DNA from: Elusimicrobia bacterium RBG_16_66_12
GTDB lineage: Bacteria; Elusimicrobiota; Elusimicrobia; UBA1565; UBA9628
Direction of reading: 5' to 3'
Length of the DNA stretch: 5,544 nucleotides
Assembly (NCBI GenBank): GCA_001800005.1
Contig: MGUL01000175.1
Span: 2,986 to 8,529, forward strand
A program made the translations under genes and the position numbers. The stretch's first letter is position 1; the number at the start of each line of letters is the position of its first letter. Shown here in pieces: positions 1 to 5,292 of this stretch. The notes beneath the pieces were generated by a model. That model saw only the letters and a program-made list of their open reading frames with translations. It was not told the origin of the DNA and made no database searches.

Positions 1-1182
1 GCCGCCAGCCGCGTCCGAGCCCTGGCCGATCAGTACGGGCTAGAGGTCGACCTGGACGCAGTGGTTCAGGACATGGCCGTGGGCATGCGCCAGCGGCTGG
101 AGATCCTCAAGGCGCTGTACCGGGGAGCCGAGCTGCTCATCCTGGACGAGCCGACGGCCGTGCTGACGCCGCCCGAGGTGGAGGCGCTGTTCGAGGTGCT
201 GCGGCGCCTGGCCACCCAGGGGCATGCGACGGTCTTCATCAGCCACAAGCTGGAAGAAGTCCTGGCGATCAGCCACCGCATCACCGTGCTGCGCGACGGC
301 CACAACGTCGCCACGCTCCCGACCGGAGAGGCCACCAAGCCCAGCCTGGCCCAGATGATGGTGGGCCGCCCGGTCGTGCTGGAGGTCGCCAGGACGCCTG
401 CGCGGCCCACCGGACGACGTGTGATCGAGATCGAGCAGGTCTCGGTCGAACGCGAGCACGGGCGGGACCGGTTGGACGGTGTCTCGCTGCACGTGGAGGC
501 GGGTGAGATCCTCGGCGTCGCCGGGATCGACGGCAACGGGCAGGGGGCCCTGCTGGAAGTCCTGTGCGGCCTGAGCCGGGCCAGCCGTGGTCGAGTGCGC
601 CTGCTGGGTGTGGATGTCACGGAGGCCTCGCCGCGCCAGATCGCCGCCCTGAATGTCGGACGCATCCCGGAAGACCGGGCCACCATGGGGCTGCTGCCTC
701 CGCTTTCGATCAAAGAGAACCTGATACTGGAGCAGTACGCCCGGCGGCCCTTGTCGCGGTTTGGCATCCTGCACGGACGAGCCATCGGCGACTTCGCCCG
801 GCGGCTGGTGGCCGAGTTCGATGTGCGCACGCCGGGCATTGAACTGGCGGTGGAGAACCTGTCCGGCGGCAATCAGCAGAAGGTGATCCTGGCCCGCGAG
901 CTCCACCACGATCCGGAAGTCCTGATCGTGGCGAACGCCACCCGCGGCCTGGACGTGGGCGCGACCGAGTACACCTACCGGCGCGTGCTGGAGGGCCGCG
1001 ATCGGGGCGCCGGAGTGCTGCTCATCTCCAGCGACCTCGAGGAGGTGTTGAGTCTGAGCGATCGGATCGCCGTCATGCACGCCGGCCGGATCATGGGGGT
1101 GGTCCCGGCGGAGGCGGCCGATCGAATCCGCCTGGGCCTGATGATGACCGGAACACCCCTGTCCATGCCGGAGGGCGCTTGA
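1..1182 (+). CDS. Nucleoside-type ABC importer, tandem-domain ATP-binding subunit (5' partial)
   Basis: Cytoplasmic ATPase that powers a sugar/nucleoside-type ABC importer. The frame is open from base 1, so the gene starts upstream; 393 residues are visible and the first Walker A is missing. Domain 1 shows a signature-like MAVGMRQR (residues 25-32), an intact Walker B ILDEP (47-51) and H-loop His82. Domain 2 shows a degenerate P-loop GIDGNGQG (175-182, Gln where Lys is expected), a canonical signature LSGGNQQK (287-294), Ala311-Asn312 where Walker B has Asp-Glu, and Asp345 where the H-loop has His. The stretch EILKALYRGA followed by DEPTAVLTP, and TRGLDVGA, are typical of the NupO/YufO group that works with BMP-type binding proteins. 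The downstream permeases agree. The substrate (purine nucleosides) is inferred from the family. RbsA-like sugar ATPases are the alternative, but the permease pair makes that less likely. Confidence 0.93.
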   Translation, partial: AASRVRALADQYGLEVDLDAVVQDMAVGMRQRLEILKALYRGAELLILDEPTAVLTPPEVEALFEVLRRLATQGHATVFISHKLEEVLAISHRITVLRDGHNVATLPTGEATKPSLAQMMVGRPVVLEVARTPARPTGRRVIEIEQVSVEREHGRDRLDGVSLHVEAGEILGVAGIDGNGQGALLEVLCGLSRASRGRVRLLGVDVTEASPRQIAALNVGRIPEDRATMGLLPPLSIKENLILEQYARRPLSRFGILHGRAIGDFARRLVAEFDVRTPGIELAVENLSGGNQQKVILARELHHDPEVLIVANATRGLDVGATEYTYRRVLEGRDRGAGVLLISSDLEEVLSLSDRIAVMHAGRIMGVVPAEAADRIRLGLMMTGTPLSMPEGA

Positions 1183-2297
1183 GGGTCCGTGAGCTGTTGC
1201 GTCAGGCGTTTGCGCCGCGATCCGGCCGGATCCAAGCCGTGATTCTGCCGGTGGCCGCGGTGTTGGCCGCGCTGGGCGTCGGCAGCGTCATGATCGCCCT
1301 GGCCGGCTTCAAGCCCCTGGAGATCTACGCTTCCATGGCGGTGGCGGCCGTGGGCACTCCCCAGGGGCTGGGTGTGTCGGTCACGAACGCCATCCCCTTG
1401 ATCCTGGCCGGGCTGGGGGTCGCCCTCCCGTTCCGCTGCGGGCTGCTCAACATCGGCGGCGAGGGGCAGATCTACGTCGGCGCGCTGTTCGCCACCCTGG
1501 TCGGGCTCGGCCTGCATGGCCTGCCGCTGGCCGTCCACCTGCCGCTGGCGCTGCTGGCCGGCTTCATTGGGGGAGGGATCTGGGGCGCTATCCCGGGGTT
1601 CCTGCGGGCCTCCCGCGGCTTGAGCGAAATCATCGTCACCATCATGCTGAACTACATCGGTTTCTGGATCGTGAGCTACCTGGTGCATGGCCCGCTGAAG
1701 GATCCTGAAAGCTACGGCTACTCGTGGACGATGAAGGTGCCGGTCACGGCCCAGCTGCCGATCATCCTGCCGGAGGCGCGGATCCACCTGGGCATCGTCG
1801 TGGCCCTGCTGGCGGCCTGCGTCGCCCACTACTTGCTGTGGCACAGCGTGCCTGGGTTCGAAATGCGCGCCGTCGGAGCGGGGGCCCAGACGGCTCGCTT
1901 CGCCGGCATCCGGGTCGGCCGCAGCACGGTGCTGTCGATGTTCATCGGCGGTGGGCTGGCCGGACTGGCCGGGACTTCGGTGATCCTGGGCGTGCAGTAC
2001 CGGCTGAGCGACTTCTTCTCGGCGGGGTACGGGTTCACCGCCATCGCGGTGGCCCTGGTTGGCCGGACCTCGCCTGTCGGGGTCGTGTTTGCCGGCCTGT
2101 TCTTCGGCGGACTGTTGAACGGCGTGAACAACGCCCAGCGCTCGGTGGGCATCCCGATGGGGATCGCGCTTTCCCTGCAGGGTCTGATCCTGCTCTTCAT
2201 GATCGCCGGGCAATCCCCGGCCCTGATCCGCTGGCTTCGCAAGCGGAGGACGGCTCGTCGTGTGGGTCACGCTCAGCCAGCTGTTCTTCTCGATTGA
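1179..2297 (+). CDS. Nucleoside-type ABC importer, permease subunit 1 (NupP/YufP-like)
   Basis: Integral membrane subunit of the importer, 372 residues, of the branched-chain amino acid/ribose-type permease family (BPD_transp_2). A basic N-terminus (RVRELLRQ, then PRSGR) precedes the first hydrophobic segment, and many Ala/Gly/Leu-rich membrane segments follow. Diagnostic motifs are GLLNIGGEGQ (88-97) and SEIIVTIMLNY (149-159), both characteristic of the larger permease in BMP-dependent nucleoside transporters. The length fits that family. The TTG start overlaps the ATPase stop as TTGA, with GGAGG at 1170-1174 four bases upstream; this suggests translational coupling. A GTG at 1239 is the next reasonable start but would remove the basic N-terminus. 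It should pair with the downstream permease as a heterodimer. The nucleoside substrate is a family inference and cannot be read from the sequence. Confidence 0.9.
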   Translation: MRVRELLRQAFAPRSGRIQAVILPVAAVLAALGVGSVMIALAGFKPLEIYASMAVAAVGTPQGLGVSVTNAIPLILAGLGVALPFRCGLLNIGGEGQIYVGALFATLVGLGLHGLPLAVHLPLALLAGFIGGGIWGAIPGFLRASRGLSEIIVTIMLNYIGFWIVSYLVHGPLKDPESYGYSWTMKVPVTAQLPIILPEARIHLGIVVALLAACVAHYLLWHSVPGFEMRAVGAGAQTARFAGIRVGRSTVLSMFIGGGLAGLAGTSVILGVQYRLSDFFSAGYGFTAIAVALVGRTSPVGVVFAGLFFGGLLNGVNNAQRSVGIPMGIALSLQGLILLFMIAGQSPALIRWLRKRRTARRVGHAQPAVLLD

Positions 2298-3195
2298 CTT
2301 CCTGGCCGCCTCGGTTCGTTTCGCCATGCCGCTGGCCAGCGCCTCGGTAGGCGAGATCATCTCCGAGCGCAGCGGAATCGTGAACATCGGCCTGGAAGGC
2401 ATGATGCTGGCCGGTGCCCTCGGCAGCATGATGGGCGCCTACTACCTGGACGACCCGTGGTTGGGATTGCTGTGCGGGATGGCCGCCGGCGCCATCGTCG
2501 CCGCCATTCACGCCTTCGTGGTGATCACCCTGGCCGCCGACCAGGTGGTCTCCGGGGCGGCCCTCAACATCGCCATGTTGGGCCTGACCAACTTCATCTA
2601 CCGGGCGGTCTACGGAATCGAGGAGCGGCCCATCGTCGCACACTTCGAGCCGGTGGCGGTGCCCGTGCTCAGCAAGATCCCGGTTCTGGGTCCGGTCTTC
2701 TTCAACCAGATTCCACTGGTGTACCTGACCTACGGCCTGGTGATCGCCGCGGCGATCTTCATCGGGCGCACCCGCTGGGGACTGGAGGTGCAGGCGGTCG
2801 GCGAGCATCCGCGGGCGGCCGACAGCGTCGGCATCGGCGTCAGCCGGGTTCGCTACCTGACCGTGATCGCCTGCGGGCTGCTGGCCGGGATGGCGGGGAC
2901 CTTCTTCTCGCTGGGGCAGCTCCACACGTTCATCGAGGGCATGACCGGCGGCCGGGGCTTCATCGTCCTGGCGGTGGTGATCGTGGCCAACTGGTCGCCG
3001 ACCCGGGCGGCGCTGGCGGCGTTGATGTTCGGCGCGGCGGAGGCGGTTGGCCTGCGGATCCAGGCCTTGAACGTCGGCATTCCGTATCAGCTGGCCCTGG
3101 CCTTCCCGTATCTGCTCACCCTGGCCGTGTACATCGGCCTGGCCGGCCGCAGCCGCATGCCGCGGGCGCTGGGGATGGCCTATGTGAAGGACTGA
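2260..3195 (+). CDS. Nucleoside-type ABC importer, permease subunit 2 (NupQ/YufQ-like)
   Basis: Second integral membrane subunit, 311 residues, the usual size for the smaller permease of BMP-type nucleoside importers. The motif ERSGIVNIGLEG (36-47) is the family hallmark. The C-terminal half carries a cytoplasmic-loop-like stretch (VQAVGEHPRAADSVGI) and GGRGFIVLAVVIVANWSP, both typical. The GTG start at 2260 has a strong GGAGGA at 2245-2250, nine bases away, and lies inside the end of permease 1, giving a 38-base overlap. A GTG at 2262 is out of frame, so it does not compete. The first membrane segment begins almost at the N-terminus. The likely role is the partner of permease 1 in a heterodimeric channel energised by the upstream ATPase. 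It is the last gene of the transporter operon as seen here. Confidence 0.92.
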   Translation: MWVTLSQLFFSIDFLAASVRFAMPLASASVGEIISERSGIVNIGLEGMMLAGALGSMMGAYYLDDPWLGLLCGMAAGAIVAAIHAFVVITLAADQVVSGAALNIAMLGLTNFIYRAVYGIEERPIVAHFEPVAVPVLSKIPVLGPVFFNQIPLVYLTYGLVIAAAIFIGRTRWGLEVQAVGEHPRAADSVGIGVSRVRYLTVIACGLLAGMAGTFFSLGQLHTFIEGMTGGRGFIVLAVVIVANWSPTRAALAALMFGAAEAVGLRIQALNVGIPYQLALAFPYLLTLAVYIGLAGRSRMPRALGMAYVKD

Positions 3196-3214
3196 GGGCG
3201 GTAGCGAGCGCCCT
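3195..3214 (+). terminator. Short hairpin at the end of the transporter operon (weak terminator candidate)
   Basis: AGGGCG (3195-3200) and CGCCCT (3209-3214) form a perfect six-base-pair GC-rich stem with an eight-base loop; the first base is the last base of the permease 2 stop codon. No T-run follows (GCGGCGGCGGATTTCC). It could slow or end transcription or protect the 3' end of the message, but a stem this short also arises often by chance in GC-rich DNA. Confidence 0.25.
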
Positions 3215-3450
3215 GCGGCGGCGGATTTCCTGTTCAAAGAGTTGTCCGATCATGAGGCGCCCCTCGCCCAGGAATCACCCCCCAATATCCTCCGGGCAAC
3301 TTGGCTCAACAATGTGACCTAGGTACAGTGACTTTTTGGGGGCTTTCTGCGTCGCATACCGGGGCTTGGCAGGCTTCTATTGGTTCGTTTGGCGCCAGCC
3401 GTGGTTCGAGGGGCTACATGCGAGCGAGCGGCTCGAGCGACTCCAGGGGC

Positions 3451-3466
3451 GACCGGACCAGCGGTC
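3451..3466. promoter_or_regulatory. Inverted repeat at the -35 region (possible operator)
   Basis: GACCG (3451-3455) and CGGTC (3462-3466) are perfect inverted arms around six bases. The right arm reaches the place where a -35 hexamer would lie for the TATAAT at 3488. In addition, CGGACC (3454-3459) is the exact inverse complement of GGTCCG (3495-3500) on the other side of the -10. These could be regulator sites, but the arms are short and the DNA is GC-rich, so chance is a real alternative. Confidence 0.25.
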
Positions 3467-3484
3467 AGGGTCTCCGGGGCAACA

Positions 3485-3493
3485 TGATATAAT
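3485..3493 (+). promoter_or_regulatory. Extended -10 promoter of the SnoaL-like gene
   Basis: TG (3485-3486), one base, then TATAAT (3488-3493) is a perfect extended -10 element for the housekeeping sigma factor. At the 17-base spacing the -35 position (3465-3470) reads TCAGGG, with no resemblance to consensus, which is expected where an extended -10 compensates. Transcription would start near 3500, giving a leader of about 100 bases before the ATG at 3601. A perfect TATAAT is unlikely by chance in DNA this rich in G and C. Confidence 0.72.
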
Positions 3494-3582
3494 AGGTCCG
3501 ATAGATCAGGAATGAGGTGGATTGTCAGCAGGCCCCCATAGTCACCAGATGTCGGCAGCAAATCCGCGTAACAACTAACACT

Positions 3583-3590
3583 AAAAGGAG
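3583..3590 (+). promoter_or_regulatory. Ribosome binding site that fixes the start at 3601
   Basis: AAAAGGAG lies ten bases before the ATG at 3601, in an unstructured, A-rich stretch. It decides the start: the same frame is open upstream to a GTG at 3517, but that codon would lie only about 17 bases from the predicted transcription start and would add 28 residues unlike the family. Confidence 0.75.
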
Positions 3591-3600
3591 CAACACCCGA

Positions 3601-4053
3601 ATGAGCGCCCTCGAAATGGCAAGCAAACTGTTCCAGGCAATCGAAGCCAAAGACATGATCGCAGCCGCGAAATACCTTTCCGACGATTTCACCTTCAGTG
3701 GCCCAGTCCCCCAGCCCGTCAGCGGGGGCGAATGGCTGGCCATGCACCAGAGTCTCAGCAAAGCGTTCCCAGATTGGAAATTCAACGCGAGCAATCTGCG
3801 CGAAGAAGGCGGCAAGGTCCGTGGCGTCCTGCAAATCACCGGCACACACAAGGGCGAGCTAGACTTGTCGGCTTTGGGTATGCCCAACGTCCCAGCGACC
3901 GGCAAGGCCATCAAGCTCCCACGCGAGGAGATCACCCTCACCGGCTCCGACGGCAAGTTCACGTCGCTCAGCACCGCGGCCACCGTTGGCGGGGGCGTCA
4001 TGGGCGTCCTCAGCCAGTTGGGCGTCGAGGTTCCCTCACCCAGCATTAACTAG
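3601..4053 (+). CDS. SnoaL-like / NTF2-fold protein (ester cyclase family)
   Basis: Small soluble protein of 150 residues with no signal peptide or membrane segment, so probably cytoplasmic. It fits the SnoaL-like polyketide/ester cyclase branch of the NTF2 superfamily. An N-terminal helix (ALEMASKLFQAIEAKD, 3-18) leads into the YLSDDFTFSGP strand. The family motif FPDW (56-59) follows, then GKVRGVLQITGTHKGEL (71-87) and TGKAIKLPREEITLT (100-114). The C-terminus ends in VLSQLGVEVP (136-145), matching the usual LLxQLG ending. The Trp/Asp-containing segment usually found before that ending is replaced by STAATVGGG (124-132), so catalysis as in SnoaL is doubtful. It has its own promoter, leader and downstream hairpin, hence is probably monocistronic. 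Its first 60 bases are about 50% GC against about 67% in a sampled 60-base stretch of the permease 2 gene (hand counts). Fold call: confident. Substrate: unknown. Confidence 0.85.
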   Translation: MSALEMASKLFQAIEAKDMIAAAKYLSDDFTFSGPVPQPVSGGEWLAMHQSLSKAFPDWKFNASNLREEGGKVRGVLQITGTHKGELDLSALGMPNVPATGKAIKLPREEITLTGSDGKFTSLSTAATVGGGVMGVLSQLGVEVPSPSIN

Positions 4054-4092
4054 CCTTTCACTGGCAAGCCACGGCGAGTCCACCTGATTACC

Positions 4093-4134
4093 AGCAGAGC
4101 CCCATCACCCGATCTTGGGGGATGGGGCTCTGCT
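4093..4134 (+). terminator. Long GC-rich hairpin after the SnoaL-like gene
   Basis: AGCAGAGCCCCATC (4093-4106) pairs perfectly over 14 bases with GATGGGGCTCTGCT (4121-4134). Inside, after one A/G mismatch, CCC (4108-4110) pairs with GGG (4117-4119), leaving a six-base loop. It lies 40 bases after the stop codon of the SnoaL-like gene and before a new promoter, the right place for a terminator. No T-run follows on the + strand, and none is present on the other side for the reverse strand. It may therefore be a U-tract-less terminator or an RNA 3'-end stabiliser. Confidence 0.7.
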
Positions 4135-4144
4135 CATCCGGCCC

Positions 4145-4173
4145 TTGACACTTCCCGCCCTGAAGCATACATT
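4145..4173 (+). promoter_or_regulatory. Sigma-70-type promoter of the lipoprotein pair
   Basis: TTGACA (4145-4150, consensus) and TACATT (4168-4173, four of six matches including the key first T, second A and last T) are separated by exactly 17 bases. Transcription would start near 4180, about 48 bases before the ATG at 4228. The promoter begins 11 bases after the hairpin at 4093-4134, so the lipoprotein genes are probably transcribed separately from the SnoaL-like gene. Confidence 0.65.
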
Positions 4174-4186
4174 GACTCCGCAGTCG

Positions 4187-4199
4187 GCCGGTGACCGGC
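4187..4199. promoter_or_regulatory. Perfect 13-base dyad just past the transcription start (operator candidate)
   Basis: GCCGGT (4187-4192), a single G, then ACCGGC (4194-4199) is a perfect dyad. It would fall at roughly +7 to +20 from the start predicted for the promoter at 4145-4173, a usual place for a repressor site. The one-base centre makes an RNA hairpin less attractive than a protein-binding DNA site. No regulator is encoded in the window, and chance occurrence in GC-rich DNA cannot be excluded. Confidence 0.35.
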
Positions 4200-4227
4200 A
4201 GCCCCGCGTGTGAACCTCGGAGAAGGC

Positions 4228-5292
4228 ATGGCGAGCGTGACCTGCAAGCCATTCTGGACCAGGGCATCGGCCCTCCTCCTGACGGCCGCCCTGCTCGGCG
4301 GCTGCTGGGGCGGGCCGAACCTCTCCCCGCTCGAGATTGTCACGGTCGAGCCGCCGCCGGAGTTCGGCCCGATCGGACCTCCCTCCGGGGTGGCGACGCT
4401 CGAGCGAGTCAGCCAGACCGAACTCTCGATCTTCTTCAGCCAGTACGAAGACGACTCCGACATCCCGGCCGATGTGCTGCAGAGGTACCTGACGGATCCG
4501 GCGATGATGGCGGCGCAAACCGCCATGATCAACGACCTGATCGACCACGTGCAGGCCGGTGGAGCCCCGCTGACGCCGCAGGAGCTCTACCAGCAGGCGC
4601 TGGCGCATACCGATGACCCGGGGACCGCCCTGATCCTGTGCCACAACGTGCTCAAGGCCATGGCACGCGGGCGGTCGCCGATTCCATGGGAGAAGACCTC
4701 CGAGCAGCCGCTGGTGTATCTCTTCGAGGGCCAGGAAGTGAACGCTGCGGAGCTGCCGCTGCATCCCGACGCCGCCACGACCGGTTCACGCGGCCAGCCG
4801 TCGCTGTTCTACCGGTTCTTCTCGCCCACCGCGCTGGGCAGGTATGACGAAGGGGACTGGTACCACTACTTCCTGGAGGCGGCGACCGCCTACTACGGTG
4901 CGACTGGCAGGGCCGACACGGGCGGCCCCGGACTTGGCTTCGACTACTACCATGTCGTCGGCGGGGCGGTTGATGATACGATCAACCAGATGCGGGATTC
5001 GGGCTACGAGGACACGCCTGCCTACCGCGGCTGGCGCTGGGCCAATGCCCTGAGCTTCCTGGAGGAAGCCTTCTACGGCACCGATTTCGGCGGCACGCAG
5101 GAGGAAGCCGGGCGGGAGGCCAGGGACCACATGCGCGGGGCGATATTCGGGCTCTCGCTGGCGGGCTATGAGGCCGACTGGCCGTGGCTGGTGCCGCGCA
5201 TTGGCAGCGCCAGCTCGACCGGGGTGGACGTGTCCGAGGCCACCTATGAGACGCTCGACCCTGCAACCGTCCCGGAGGGAGGATCACCATGA
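4228..5292 (+). CDS. Predicted lipoprotein of unknown function
   Basis: Protein of 354 residues that I do not recognise. The N-terminus is a lipoprotein signal peptide: a basic stretch (CKPFWTR), a hydrophobic core (ASALLLTAALL) and the lipobox LGGC with Cys26 as the lipidated residue. The chain should be anchored outside the cytoplasmic membrane. A Pro-rich linker (VEPPPEFGPIGPPSG) follows, then a mostly helical-looking domain. The middle is rich in aromatics (GDWYHYF, TAYYGATG, GFDYYHVVGG), ending with RGWRWANALSFLEEAFYG. No transmembrane segment is evident after the signal. I chose the ATG at 4228 because GGAGAAGG (4219-4226) sits just before it; an in-frame GTG at 4210 would add six residues and lacks a good site. 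It overlaps the next lipoprotein gene by ATGA, so the two probably work together. Catalytic motifs: none seen. Confidence 0.85.
   Translation: MASVTCKPFWTRASALLLTAALLGGCWGGPNLSPLEIVTVEPPPEFGPIGPPSGVATLERVSQTELSIFFSQYEDDSDIPADVLQRYLTDPAMMAAQTAMINDLIDHVQAGGAPLTPQELYQQALAHTDDPGTALILCHNVLKAMARGRSPIPWEKTSEQPLVYLFEGQEVNAAELPLHPDAATTGSRGQPSLFYRFFSPTALGRYDEGDWYHYFLEAATAYYGATGRADTGGPGLGFDYYHVVGGAVDDTINQMRDSGYEDTPAYRGWRWANALSFLEEAFYGTDFGGTQEEAGREARDHMRGAIFGLSLAGYEADWPWLVPRIGSASSTGVDVSEATYETLDPATVPEGGSP

Larger units (their letters stand above)
3196..3600. other. 405-base intergenic region without a convincing gene
   Basis: This stretch separates the transporter operon from the SnoaL-like gene. It holds the short 3' hairpin of the transporter operon, a stretch (about 3230-3420) with no recognisable function, and then the promoter and leader of the next gene. 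Small palindromes are present: ACCTAGGT (3317-3324), TGGCGCCA (3390-3397) and CGAGCGGCTCG (3425-3435). GTGAC occurs twice, 14 bases apart (3314 and 3328). A 63-codon open frame at 3301-3492 has no Shine-Dalgarno site and low-complexity Ser/Gly/Arg content, and I do not call it a gene. I see no tRNA, SRP RNA, 6S RNA or known riboswitch pattern. Confidence 0.7.

Noticed and set aside
975..2429. Antisense open frame of 484 codons across the ATPase and permease genes
   Set aside because: Its translation is rich in Arg, Gln, Asp and Pro with no domain, and it mirrors well-conserved genes on the + strand. GC-rich DNA commonly leaves such frames open. The 346-codon antisense frames at 40-1080 and 2197-3237 are rejected for the same reason.
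3301..3329. TTGGCT and TACAGT with a 17-base spacer, a possible earlier promoter
   Set aside because: Each hexamer matches only four of six positions, and no gene follows at a sensible distance. The extended -10 at 3485-3493 is far better.
3403..3414. GGTTCGAGGGGC, resembling a tRNA T-loop and so a possible tRNA end or attachment site
   Set aside because: No pairing T-stem, acceptor stem or anticodon arm can be built around it, and no integrase or duplicated end is present.
3460..3485. GGTCAGGGTCTCCGG with slight resemblance to the small SRP RNA core
   Set aside because: The GGAA tetraloop and the AGCAGC side of the symmetric loop are missing, and the segment overlaps the promoter.
3301..3492. 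Possible 63-codon gene in the intergenic region
   Set aside because: It starts with a non-ATG codon without a Shine-Dalgarno site, its content is low-complexity Ser/Gly/Arg, and its end lies within the TATAAT of the next promoter.
3319..3849. Antisense 176-codon frame opposite the SnoaL-like gene
   Set aside because: It runs against the promoter, ribosome site and family motifs of the + strand gene, and has no start signals or recognisable domain.
3451..4198. GACCGG shared by the repeat at 3451 and the dyad at 4187-4199, hinting at one common regulator
   Set aside because: The same six bases occur several times inside coding regions of this window (for example near 467, 1146, 2942 and 4779), so sharing them carries no weight.
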